Origin: Marinobacter sp. SS13-12
Lineage (GTDB): Bacteria; Pseudomonadota; Gammaproteobacteria; Pseudomonadales; Oleiphilaceae
Reading direction: 5' to 3'
Length of the DNA: 64,000 nucleotides
NCBI RefSeq assembly: GCF_030227115.1
Contig: NZ_JASSUA010000003.1
Coordinates: forward strand, 372,001-436,000
The notes below the pieces were generated by a model. The model did not search any database and was not told the origin of the DNA. It was given only the letters and a program-made list of their open reading frames with translations. The translations under genes and the position numbers were made by a program. Numbering within the stretch: position 1 is the first letter of the stretch; each line of letters opens with the position of its first letter. Below, piece by piece: positions 36,504-44,502 of the stretch.

Positions 36504-36530
36504 ATTACATTTGTCTCTCAAAAATGTAAT
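36504..36530. promoter_or_regulatory. perfect 9-9-9 inverted repeat upstream of divergent genes
   Basis: ATTACATTT (36504-36512) and AAATGTAAT (36522-36530) are exact inverted repeats separated by 9 bases (GTCTCTCAA). The element lies between the TonB receptor gene (starting at 36429, minus) and the J-domain-like gene (plus, 36544 or 36559). Arm length and symmetric spacing suggest an operator for a dimeric regulator; it could also fold as an AT-rich hairpin in RNA. No known consensus was recognised. Confidence 0.5.
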
Positions 36531-36543
36531 GAATATACGCTAA

Positions 36544-37209
36544 ATGAGTTGTAACACTATGAATTGTTGGGAAATATTGGGTATTGAGCCCACCCGTGAC
36601 CGGGCCCGGATTGATGCCGCTTACGAGCGGCAGGAGAAGTTTGCTTCTGAGGAGGAGCTGGAACGCTTGCGTCAGGCCTATCGTGAAGCCACTGGCGGCG
36701 AGTCTGTCGTGTCCGGGGTCGAACCGGAAAACAGGGAAGAGGCAAACCAGGCTTCGGAGCAGGCCGAACCGGCCGAGCTGGATGCGTCTGAGCAGCAGAT
36801 TGTGCGGGAAGTGGTTATTCAGATCCGCGCCCTGCTCAATGATTCCCGCCGCAGCAGCGACCCGCAAATCTGGAAGGCCATTCTTGGTGAGCCGCCAGCG
36901 GATCAGCCCCGAATAAGGAAAGAAATAGGCCGCGCCCTGGAACAGCAGGTACGGCCGATGGCCGAGAATGGCACGTTCCCGGCGCCTGTGGTGGAGTTTC
37001 TGGCAGGTTGGTTTGACTGGTACAGCCTTCGCGATGCGCCTGAACTCCAGGCTGAGGATGAAACTTTTTCCGATAGACCCGATGCAGACCAGGGGCCCCA
37101 GGAAGAGTTGCCGCCCCAGATGGTCAACTTCTGGCCTGCGGTCATCGGCTGGATTGTAGGCCTGGCAATCCTGGCGACCTTATTCAGTGGAATGGGCGGA
37201 GGTGGCTGA
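36544..37209 (+). CDS. degenerate J-domain-like membrane protein
   Basis: A 221-residue protein. The first 50 residues (NCWEILGIEPTRDRARIDAAYERQ, then EEELERLRQAYREA) resemble helices of a DnaJ J-domain, but the loop that should hold His-Pro-Asp is missing. A long acidic, Glu/Gln-rich middle follows, and one membrane helix (about 198-216) ends with GMGGGG. It could be a membrane-anchored J-like adaptor without Hsp70-stimulating activity. Start could also be the ATG at 36559 just before NCWEILG. The 3' end overlaps the convergent SBF transporter gene by 30 bases. Confidence 0.6.
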   Translation: MSCNTMNCWEILGIEPTRDRARIDAAYERQEKFASEEELERLRQAYREATGGESVVSGVEPENREEANQASEQAEPAELDASEQQIVREVVIQIRALLNDSRRSSDPQIWKAILGEPPADQPRIRKEIGRALEQQVRPMAENGTFPAPVVEFLAGWFDWYSLRDAPELQAEDETFSDRPDADQGPQEELPPQMVNFWPAVIGWIVGLAILATLFSGMGGGG

Positions 37210-38184
37210 CGCCGCCTCGATCTTGCTGCGGTATTTTTGTGCCAGCATGGCACCGACGATGACCTGAATCTGGTTGTAGCACATGATCGGCAGCACAATC
37301 ATGCCGAACCCGGGATGCCCGGAGAATAACACCTTCGCCATGGGCAGGCCTGACGCCAGGCTTTTCTTGGAACCACAGAACACCACCGCGGCTTCATCTT
37401 CCAGGCTGAACCCGAGCCTGCGGACGACAAACATCGCCATCACCATAAAGAACCCGAGCAGTGCAAAGCACAGCGCTATCGCCAGCAGGATGGCGTTCAG
37501 GGGCAGGTTTTGCCAGAGGCCGCTGGCAACCGAGTGCGAGAAGGCGGAATAGACGATCAGCCAGATCACACACTGGTCATAGCGGGAAGTGAGGGTCTCG
37601 TGGCGTGCCAGGAAGCCGCCCAGCCACGGTCGCAGTCCATGGCCGACTGCGAATGGCAGTAGCAGCTGAATCACGATGTCGCGGAGCGCTTCGGCCACCG
37701 AGAAATTGCCATCACCGGACGTGCTCACGAGCAATAGCAGCAGGAACGGCGTCAGCATCATACCGAACACATTGGACGCAGCAGCGCTGCAGATCGCGGC
37801 AGGAACGTTGCCTCTTGCCATGGCGGTGTAGGCGATGGAAGAAGACACCGCGGATGGCAATACCCCCAGATAGAGAAAGCCCAGACCCAGGTCCGGTGGC
37901 ATCCAGCTCGGTGCAAAGCGGCTGATCTCATTAATGGGCAGCACCACCAGCGGAAAGAATACGAAGGTAAACGCGGTAATAATGATGTGCAGTCGCCAAT
38001 GGGTGGCGCCAGCGACAATCTGCTCGCGGGACAGTGCCGCACCGTGCAGGAAGAACAGCAGTGCAACCGCCACCGTTCCGGCGCTTGCCAGAGCGTCGGC
38101 AGCATCGCCACGAACGGGCAGGAAAGTGGCCAGAACAATGGCGCCAAGCAGCAGGCTGGTGAAGGTGTCGAGGCGGAATTTCAT
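37180..38184 (-). CDS. SBF-like (bile acid:sodium symporter fold) transporter
   Basis: A 334-residue membrane protein with about ten hydrophobic segments. GFLYLGVLPSAVSSSIAYTAMARGNVPAAI is the conserved crossover helix of the SBF/ArsB-like family in its PF13593 branch (YfeH type). Members move organic anions with sodium; the substrate is unknown. It begins in an ATGA overlap with the upstream FCD/GntR regulator gene, so the regulator probably controls this transporter. It overlaps the opposite-strand J-like gene at its 3' end. Confidence 0.85.
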   Translation of the reverse strand: MKFRLDTFTSLLLGAIVLATFLPVRGDAADALASAGTVAVALLFFLHGAALSREQIVAGATHWRLHIIITAFTFVFFPLVVLPINEISRFAPSWMPPDLGLGFLYLGVLPSAVSSSIAYTAMARGNVPAAICSAAASNVFGMMLTPFLLLLLVSTSGDGNFSVAEALRDIVIQLLLPFAVGHGLRPWLGGFLARHETLTSRYDQCVIWLIVYSAFSHSVASGLWQNLPLNAILLAIALCFALLGFFMVMAMFVVRRLGFSLEDEAAVVFCGSKKSLASGLPMAKVLFSGHPGFGMIVLPIMCYNQIQVIVGAMLAQKYRSKIEAASATSAHSTE

Positions 38185-38861
38185 GGCAGACGGCTTCCCA
38201 GGGCATCCAGGCTTGGTTGCAGCAGAGCCCTGGCCAGTTCTTCTGCCTTTGTCTCATCCTGCCGCCGGATAGCCGCCAGCAACAATTCATGATCTTCCTG
38301 AGAAGGCTCGGGGAGTTCGGCATCGAGTTCTGTCTGCTCGATGGTGAGCGCGACCGCATGGGCGAAATAATCGTACAGCTCGGTGAGGGCAGGGTTGTGG
38401 GACGCGGCTACCAATGCTGTGTGAAAGGCCTGGTCATGGCGGATACGGTCCTCGATCATGTCACCGGCCTTTGCCCGGTTATCCAGGGCAAGGGTCATCC
38501 TCTCCATATCCTTCGAATCACGCCGCTTCGCTGCCAGCTTCGCCGCTTCCGTTTCCAGCATGATGCGCACTTCCAGTTTGTCTCTCAGTTCAGAGCGGCC
38601 GATTCGTCGCAGGGTTTCTCCGGCGTCTTTCGTAGCCCGAACGTAGGTACCGTCGCCCTGGCGGGTTTCCAGCATGCCCACATGAACCAGTACCCGGACC
38701 GCTTCCCGAACCGTGTTACGGCTGACACCCAGTGATTCCGACAGGTCTGCTTCCACGGGGAGGCGGGCACCAATGGCCCAGTGACCGTCTTCGATAGCGT
38801 GGCGAAGGCTCTCGATGGCTGTTTCGACCAGAGAGCCCCTGGTAATTCTTGCGAGTTTCAT
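38181..38861 (-). CDS. GntR family regulator, FadR/FCD type
   Basis: A 226-residue DNA-binding regulator. The N-terminal winged helix has [42 protein letters not shown], a textbook GntR signature. The C-terminal FCD domain carries the metal/ligand residues (Asp and His in [16 protein letters not shown] and a later HAVAL). It probably binds an organic acid to release DNA. Start at 38861 (AGGA 8 bases upstream) is preferred to 38894. A 15-base palindrome lies immediately upstream. It is coupled to the SBF transporter gene. Confidence 0.87.
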   Translation of the reverse strand: [226 protein letters not shown]

Positions 38862-38880
38862 GTTTAAGATCCTGACAGCA

Positions 38881-38895
38881 GATGATCCAATCATC
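38881..38895. promoter_or_regulatory. GATGAT-CCA-ATCATC palindrome, candidate operator
   Basis: Perfect six-base arms with a three-base centre, located 20 bases upstream of the chosen ATG of the GntR regulator. FadR-family regulators bind short palindromes of this size near their own promoters, so autoregulation is plausible. The sequence does not match a specific known operator. Confidence 0.45.
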
Positions 38896-38940
38896 CTATG
38901 AATATTCTGGCGCTGTCAAATCCTGACCTTCAGCGGGCTG

Positions 38941-40422
38941 TTATTGGGAGGGTTGAAGAAACTCGTAGTCGTCCGGGTCTACCTGCCGGGTGGCCTTGCG
39001 GTAGGTAAACGTAAAACCGGGCCAGTTGACGGTATTCTTGCCGTTCTTGTCCAGGTACCAGGACTGACAGCCGGACTCCCAGACGCTGTGTTGAAGCTTC
39101 TGCTGGATAGTGGCGGAAAAATCCCGGAGCCGGTCCGGTTTTACATCCATGGCGACGCCCGGCTGAGCCTGCAGTGCGTCAATGCAGCTGAGTACGTACC
39201 GAACCTGGGATTCCAGCATATAGACAATGCTGTTGTGGGCGAGGTTGGTATTGGGGCCATAGAGCATGAACAGGTTGGGAAAGCCTGAAACGGTGATGCC
39301 TTTGTAGGCTTCCGTGCTATTGGCCCAGGCCTGATTCAGTGACACGCCATTGCGCCCGGTGATTTCCATGGGCGACAGGAATTCAGAGGCGGCGAAGCCG
39401 GTGCCGGCAATAATGGCGTCTACTTTATGTAAGGTGCCGTCGGAGGTCACAATGCCGTCTTCGACAACTCGTTCGATGCCGTTGGTGACAAGGTTCACGT
39501 GAGGCTGATCCACAGCCGGATACCAGTCGTTGGAGATCAGGATCCGTTTGCAGCCAATCTTGTAATCCGGGATCAGATGCCTGAGCTTGTGCGGTTCGCG
39601 AACCTCGCTTCTGGCAAAACGCTTCGCCTGCCAGGCGAATATCTCCAGCAGGCTGTTGAAGCGGGTAAAGGCCAGGGCGCGGCTCTCGTTCTTCCAGTAA
39701 ATCAGGTAGCGGTAAAGGCGGTCCCAGGCCGGAATCCTACGGAACAGCGTCTGCTCCCATCGGTAAAAGGGCCTGTCCGGTTTTGGCAGTACCCAGGCGG
39801 CGGAGCGCTGGAACAGGCTGAGGGACTGAACCTTCGGCACAATTTCCGGCACAAACTGGATGGCACTTGCGCCGGTGCCGACCACCGCAACCTTCTTTCC
39901 GTTGAGGTCATAATTGTGGTCCCAGCGCGCGGAGTGGAACATCTTGCCGGTAAAGCTTTCGAGGCCCGGGATTTCTGGCCATGCCGGCTGGTTCAACTGG
40001 CCAGTGGCGGTTACCACAATATCGGCGGTATGCGAATCGCCATCGGTGGTTGTGACCGTCCAGGTGTTGGTTTTCTCGTCAAACACGGCTGTGGCGACTT
40101 CCGTGTTGAAACGGATGTGGCCAGCCAGACCGTATTTGTCGACGCAGTGCTGCAGGTAGCCGAGAATTTCCGGCTGCAATCCGAACTTCCTGGACCAGTC
40201 GTGCTTGGGCTCGAAGGAAAACGAGTAGAAGTGAGACTGCACATCGCAGGCGGCGCCAGGGTAGGTGTTGTCCCGCCATGTGCCGCCAATACCGGATGCC
40301 TTCTCCAGCATGGTAAATGCGTTGATGCCCGCCTTTTTGAGCTGAATGGCCATACACAGGCCGCCAAAGCCTGTGCCGATAATGACCACGGAGGGTGTCT
40401 TGCCACTGGCGCTGTCAGCCAT
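38941..40422 (-). CDS. flavin-containing Baeyer-Villiger-type monooxygenase
   Basis: A 493-residue flavoprotein. FAD fold VIIGTGFGGLCMAIQL, then GGTWRDNTYPGAACDV, the exact Baeyer-Villiger fingerprint F-x-G-x3-H-x3-W (Phe157 to Trp167 in FTGKMFHSARWDHN) and the NADPH fold VVGTGASAIQFVPEI. Such enzymes insert oxygen next to a ketone, or hydroxylate nitrogen or sulfur, using NADPH and O2. The ending is similar to cyclohexanone/phenylacetone monooxygenase-like proteins in sequence type, but the length is shorter. Transcribed alone, followed by the GntR/SBF pair on the same strand. Confidence 0.88.
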   Translation of the reverse strand: MADSASGKTPSVVIIGTGFGGLCMAIQLKKAGINAFTMLEKASGIGGTWRDNTYPGAACDVQSHFYSFSFEPKHDWSRKFGLQPEILGYLQHCVDKYGLAGHIRFNTEVATAVFDEKTNTWTVTTTDGDSHTADIVVTATGQLNQPAWPEIPGLESFTGKMFHSARWDHNYDLNGKKVAVVGTGASAIQFVPEIVPKVQSLSLFQRSAAWVLPKPDRPFYRWEQTLFRRIPAWDRLYRYLIYWKNESRALAFTRFNSLLEIFAWQAKRFARSEVREPHKLRHLIPDYKIGCKRILISNDWYPAVDQPHVNLVTNGIERVVEDGIVTSDGTLHKVDAIIAGTGFAASEFLSPMEITGRNGVSLNQAWANSTEAYKGITVSGFPNLFMLYGPNTNLAHNSIVYMLESQVRYVLSCIDALQAQPGVAMDVKPDRLRDFSATIQQKLQHSVWESGCQSWYLDKNGKNTVNWPGFTFTYRKATRQVDPDDYEFLQPSQ

Positions 40423-40528
40423 GAAAGCTTCCCTTTAGCAGGTTTCAGGGTTCCTGACAGAGTATACGGGTGGTTGTCCCTCGGGTAGTTGGCTTTACTC
40501 TCCAATGGGAGTAGTCAGAACGATCATT

Positions 40529-41497
40529 TTAGAAACGGATCAGCGCTGAGCCCCAGGTGAAGCCGCCGCCAAAGGCTTCCAGCAGGAGCACTTCGTTTCT
40601 TTTGATACGCCCGTCGCGAACGGCGGCGTCCAGCGCCAGGGGAATAGAGGCGGCAGAGGTGTTGCCGTGCTTGTGGACAGTAACCACCACCTGGTCCATG
40701 GACATGTTCAGCTTGCGGGCCGTGGCGGAAATGATCCTCAGGTTGGCCTGGTGGGGCACCAGCCAGTCGATGTCTGACTTCTTCATCTGGTTGGCTTCCA
40801 GGGTTTCATCCACAATCCTGCCAAGGGTATTCACGGCAATCTTGAAGACCTCATTGCCCTTCATGTGCACATGGCCCTTGCCGGCGCGAACCTGGTCGAA
40901 GCCATCGCCAATGCCGAAGGGAACATGAAGCAGGTCTTCGTATTTGCCATCGGCATGAATGTGTGTGGACAGGATGCCGGTTTCTTCGCTGGCCTCCAGC
41001 ACCACCGCGCCGGCGCCGTCGCCGAAGAGCACGCAGGTGCCGCGGTCTTCCCAGTCCAGAATGCGGGAAAATAGTTCCGCACCCACCACCAGGACGCGCT
41101 TGCTGCTACCGGTTTTGACGAACTTGTCGGCGATCGACAGGGCATACACGAAGCCACTGCACACCGCCTGGATATCGAAGGCCGGGCAACCATGGATATC
41201 AAGCCGGGCCTGGAGGATGCACGCCGAGCTCGGGAAAATCTTGTCGGGTGTGGACGTGGCGAAGATGATCAGGTCAATGTCATCGGGCTTCAGGCCAGCG
41301 GCTTCAATCGCCAGTCGGGAGGCTTTTTCAGCCAGATCAACGGTGGTTTCGCCTTCCACAGCAATGTGCCGCTGCTCGATTCCGGTACGCTCACGAATCC
41401 ATTGGTCGCTGGTGTCGACAATCTTTTCCATGTCTTTGTTTGTCATGACATTTTCGGGCAGGTAGGAGCCCGTGCCGACAATTCGCGCGTACGTCAT
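40529..41497 (-). CDS. fabH: beta-ketoacyl-ACP synthase III (FabH-type)
   Basis: A 322-residue thiolase-fold condensing enzyme. Active-site Cys113 ([10 protein letters not shown]), His in VPHQANLRI and Asn in GNTSAASIP make the FabH triad. FabH condenses acetyl-CoA with malonyl-ACP to begin fatty acid synthesis. It is not beside plsX or fabD as in E. coli, so it may be a secondary copy. A GAGGA ribosome site precedes the ATG. Confidence 0.9.
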   Translation of the reverse strand: MTYARIVGTGSYLPENVMTNKDMEKIVDTSDQWIRERTGIEQRHIAVEGETTVDLAEKASRLAIEAAGLKPDDIDLIIFATSTPDKIFPSSACILQARLDIHGCPAFDIQAVCSGFVYALSIADKFVKTGSSKRVLVVGAELFSRILDWEDRGTCVLFGDGAGAVVLEASEETGILSTHIHADGKYEDLLHVPFGIGDGFDQVRAGKGHVHMKGNEVFKIAVNTLGRIVDETLEANQMKKSDIDWLVPHQANLRIISATARKLNMSMDQVVVTVHKHGNTSAASIPLALDAAVRDGRIKRNEVLLLEAFGGGFTWGSALIRF

Positions 41498-41618
41498 GTG
41501 CCATAGTCCTCAGGTAAACAGGTCAATGTCCAGATTCTTTCAATCATGCTATACCTTTTTGATCGCTCCCAGCTATTAGCGGTTTGTCAAAGGCGAGAGC
41601 AGTGGGCTGAATGCAACG

Positions 41619-41647
41619 TTGGTAGTCAGGCCATAATCAGCTATACC
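41619..41647 (+). promoter_or_regulatory. candidate sigma-70 promoter for the 41685 gene
   Basis: TTGGTA at 41619-41624 and TATACC at 41642-41647 with 17-base spacing lie about 38 bases upstream of the GTG start at 41685. Hexamers are imperfect, so this is a tentative call. Confidence 0.35.
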
Positions 41648-41684
41648 TGTATAAAGGAATCCCTGTTGTGAAGGAGAGCTGCTG

Positions 41685-42467
41685 GTGACAGACCTTCCCC
41701 TCGGCATGAAGTACTACCTGTTAATTCTCACCTCTAGCCTGATTGAAGACCTCAACGACTATGGCGTCAAATGGGTTGCTAACGAGCCCGGTGTCGCCGG
41801 CCGTGATGTAGAGAAGGCATTTTTCAGCGCCCGCGCTATTGAAGCACGGCTTCCGGACGAACCCGGGCAGGCCGATCCCCGGCTCTGGCCAGAGCTGATG
41901 AAGTCTATTCACACCATTCGAAGGGTGCTGGATGTGGTCGAAAAGACCACGTTTGACGAAGTCATTGCCGAAGCCATGGAAACGACCTCCAGCATTGCCC
42001 GCGCTGACATAAAACAGGTATTCGAACAGAAACGAGCGGCAGGCGAAGTCGATTTCCGCTTGCACGGCTTGCTGAATACCCGCCCAACGGCCGATGAACC
42101 GGACCCGGCGGTGAAGGAAGCCTTCATGCTGAAACGGGCACGGCGCTACCAGAGCTTTATGGAGTTTGATGGCGCAAGCCTGAACGATGAGGAAACCGTA
42201 ATACTGGGCGATGCCAAGGCCCTTGCGCGTCACATCATGGATGGAGACCGTGACAACCGGCGCATTGACGCTTTGCTGGTCATGGGAGCCGTGCTGATTG
42301 AAACCGCCAGTGTAAGGCTGAAAACAAACATTCCCGGCCTGATTCGTGATAGTTTTGATCGCATGGCCACCAAGGCCGCCATGGCGCTGGGGGCGATCGT
42401 CTACCGCGATAAATACAGGGATTTCAAGCAGTCCCTGGGCCTGGAGCCACTGGATTCGGATTTGTAG
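41685..42467 (+). CDS. uncharacterised cytoplasmic protein
   Basis: A 260-residue soluble, mostly helical protein I cannot assign. It has no signal peptide or membrane helix and no familiar catalytic motif. Long alternating charged helices are evident (SIHTIRRVLDVVEKTTFDEVIAEAM, LKRARRYQSFMEF). GTG start with AAGGAG 8 bases upstream; a Met at residue 8 is the alternative. It is followed by a YdcH-like gene in the same orientation after about 90 bases. Confidence 0.7.
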   Translation: MTDLPLGMKYYLLILTSSLIEDLNDYGVKWVANEPGVAGRDVEKAFFSARAIEARLPDEPGQADPRLWPELMKSIHTIRRVLDVVEKTTFDEVIAEAMETTSSIARADIKQVFEQKRAAGEVDFRLHGLLNTRPTADEPDPAVKEAFMLKRARRYQSFMEFDGASLNDEETVILGDAKALARHIMDGDRDNRRIDALLVMGAVLIETASVRLKTNIPGLIRDSFDRMATKAAMALGAIVYRDKYRDFKQSLGLEPLDSDL

Positions 42468-42559
42468 ATTTCCTGAAAATCAGCTGTTCGGCTGTTCACA
42501 AATCCCGAACAGGAATGGCATTCTGACTAACCACTCTGCGACAAGAAGGAGACGAGGTA

Positions 42560-42814
42560 ATGGGCATTTCCAACCACGAGCTTCACAACGAATTCCCGCA
42601 ATTCAGGGAACTGATCGACGAGTTAAAAGAGAACGACCTGACGTTCAAGGAACATTTTAGGCATTACGCAGAGCTGGACCAGGAAATCGAGGGGCTCGAG
42701 CGCCGCGATGCACCAATTGGTGATGACAAACTGCACCGCATGAAACAGAAACGCCTGCAATTGAAAGATGACCTCTACAAAACGCTCGTGAACAAGTCCA
42801 ACGGCGCAGGATAG
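42560..42814 (+). CDS. YdcH-like DUF465 small protein (second copy)
   Basis: An 84-residue helical protein of the DUF465/YdcH family (HELHNEFPQFRELIDELK, FRHYAELDQEIEGLE, KLHRMKQKRLQLKDDL). Similar in layout to the copy at 2292-2549 but clearly diverged. AAGGAG ribosome site. Function unknown. Confidence 0.82.
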   Translation: MGISNHELHNEFPQFRELIDELKENDLTFKEHFRHYAELDQEIEGLERRDAPIGDDKLHRMKQKRLQLKDDLYKTLVNKSNGAG

Positions 42815-42829
42815 GTATAAATCATTAGG

Positions 42830-42884
42830 CTTCCGGGCCCCTGAATGAGGCTGAGTAGTGGTTTCCAAGTATGGGGCCGGGAAG
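42830..42884. repeat. long GC-rich inverted repeat before the DUF1127 gene
   Basis: CTTCCGGGCCCC (42830-42841) can pair with GGGGCCGGGAAG (42873-42884) in 11 of 12 positions around a 31-base loop. It lies between the YdcH-like gene and the DUF1127-like gene. It may end the former's transcript or fold in the leader of the latter; there is no T-run. Confidence 0.45.
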
Positions 42885-42956
42885 GCATTATCCATAACAT
42901 AGGTAACTAACAAAGACCGGTTACGGTTTACCCCTTTTGTGCGTACCTATGAATGG

Positions 42957-43124
42957 ATGATTGAAATGAACAGAGCAGCATCACTATACAAAGGGTGGAG
43001 AATGAAGCGTAACTTCCTCCACCTGGTCTTGACCATGGAACCACGCCTTCTCAAGGATGTAGGATACCCGCCCGAAGTTGTTGAGCAGCGTTTGAGAACG
43101 CCGTTCTGGAAGTTCTCGGCATAA
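42957..43124 (+). CDS. DUF1127-like (YjiS-type) small protein
   Basis: A peptide of about 55 residues; the frame extends to a GTG at 42939, and ATGs at 42957 and 42966 are possible starts with weak ribosome sites. The segment LHLVLTMEPRLLKDVGYPPEVVEQRL matches the DUF1127 pattern (L-x-x-M/L-D-x-R-L-L-x-D-I/V-G). These small basic proteins are common in proteobacteria; some bind RNA or regulate phosphate/carbon use. It is preceded by a long inverted repeat. Confidence 0.65.
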   Translation: MIEMNRAASLYKGWRMKRNFLHLVLTMEPRLLKDVGYPPEVVEQRLRTPFWKFSA

Positions 43125-43148
43125 CGTCCCGGCATGGCTGAGAGCGAC

Positions 43149-44378
43149 TCAGTCAGGCTGAATGCTTTGCCGGGCCGGGTTTTCCTGAAGGGTTTCCGCT
43201 GAGGCTTGCTGCCGCCAGGCCAGCATAAATATCGCCAGACCTGCTGCAGCCGTTGTGGCACCAACATAACCTGTCGACTGCCACCCCAGCCCGGCGCTTA
43301 TGGCCATGCCCCCGAGCCATGGCCCCAGCGCATTGGCAACATTGAACGCAGCGTGGTGAGACGCCGCAGCCAGGGTTTGGGCGCCGTGAGCCACATCCAT
43401 CAAGTGGGTTTGCAAAGCAGGGCCAAGGCCCACCATCAATGCCACCAGGAAACAGATCATAAGCATGGTCCAGATGGTTTCGGTGGCGTAGGGGTACAAA
43501 AGCAACATACCGATGGCCCACAACAGCATTAAGCCAATGCTGCGAAATCCCAGCCGATCGAACAGCCACCCGCCCAGGATATTTCCGACAAATCCACCCA
43601 GCCCGAATACTGCAAGCGCGATTGGTATCCAGTATGGGCTAACGCCGGTGACTTCCAGCAATGTCGGTGCCATGTAGCTGAAGACACAGAACATACCGGC
43701 AAAGCCGATGGAGCCGATAGCCAATGGGTACCAGATTGCCGGCCGGTTGAAAGCGCGTAATTCCGAAAAAGGGCTTTGCCGCACCTCGTCACGATTGAGG
43801 GGCAGGAAAACAATGATCATTACGCCGGTAAGTGCTGCAATGGTGCCGACAAATCCAAACGCATAACGCCAGTCCAGACTCTGGCCGAGTATTGTCGCGA
43901 GTGGATTGCCAATCAATAGCGCGAGGGTGAGCCCCATCATTACCAGGCTGACAACTTTGGCACGCCGGTTAACCGGCACCAGAGAGGCCGCCACCAGGGC
44001 TGCAACACCGAAATAGGCTCCATGGGGCAAGCCGGCAATAAAGCGGAATGCCAGTAGCGTGCCGTACCCGGGCGCCATGGCGCTGGCGATGTTGCCGACG
44101 GCGTAGAACCCCATCAGCATGATCAGCAAATGACGGCGATATAACCTGGCGCCGCTAATGGCCAGGAGTGGTGCACCAACCACAACACCCAACGCGTAGG
44201 CACTGATCAGGTGGCCGACCTGCGGTTCGGAAACCCCCAGGTCCTGTGCGACCCCCGGCATCAGACCCATGATGGCGAATTCTCCGGTACCAATACCAAA
44301 GCCGCCCATGGCGAGGGAAAATACGATCAGCGTTATCCGGGCGGGCGAGTAGGGCGCTTCCTGCGATTGAGAGGACAT
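43149..44378 (-). CDS. MFS transporter (drug/sugar efflux type)
   Basis: A 409-residue major facilitator with 12 membrane helices. GFGIGTGEFAIMGLMPGVAQDLGVSEPQVG and ISAYALGVVVGAPLLA are typical of the DHA1/AraJ-like efflux group, followed by GxxLYRRHLL loop 2-3. The substrate is not predicted. A second in-frame Met at the next codon (44381) makes the exact start uncertain. No local regulator gene is apparent. Confidence 0.87.
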   Translation of the reverse strand: MSSQSQEAPYSPARITLIVFSLAMGGFGIGTGEFAIMGLMPGVAQDLGVSEPQVGHLISAYALGVVVGAPLLAISGARLYRRHLLIMLMGFYAVGNIASAMAPGYGTLLAFRFIAGLPHGAYFGVAALVAASLVPVNRRAKVVSLVMMGLTLALLIGNPLATILGQSLDWRYAFGFVGTIAALTGVMIIVFLPLNRDEVRQSPFSELRAFNRPAIWYPLAIGSIGFAGMFCVFSYMAPTLLEVTGVSPYWIPIALAVFGLGGFVGNILGGWLFDRLGFRSIGLMLLWAIGMLLLYPYATETIWTMLMICFLVALMVGLGPALQTHLMDVAHGAQTLAAASHHAAFNVANALGPWLGGMAISAGLGWQSTGYVGATTAAAGLAIFMLAWRQQASAETLQENPARQSIQPD

Positions 44379-44437
44379 CAAATAGGGGGCCTTGGCGTAA
44401 TTCAGCGGATTTGAAACAAGGCCATCTATTGTGGGCT

Positions 44438-44457
44438 ATTCCGACAGGTTTCGGAAT
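44438..44457. repeat. ATTCCGA hairpin near Pro/Glu-rich gene 3' end
   Basis: ATTCCGA (44438-44444) and TCGGAAT (44451-44457) are a perfect inverted repeat with a 6-base loop, lying between the MFS gene and the gene at 44503. It is one of two hairpins in this gap. Confidence 0.45.
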
Positions 44458-44466
44458 AAGAGGATG

Positions 44467-44486
44467 CCCCGATTCATCAATCGGGG
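44467..44486 (-). terminator. terminator-like hairpin after the Pro/Glu-rich protein gene
   Basis: CCCCGATT (44467-44474) and AATCGGGG (44479-44486) make an 8-base-pair stem with a 4-base loop, 16 bases beyond the stop codon at 44503 on the minus strand. The following minus-strand stretch is only moderately T-rich (CATCCTCTTATTCC), so termination efficiency is uncertain. Confidence 0.55.
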
Positions 44487-44502
44487 ATGTAGAGGGTAGA
44501 GG

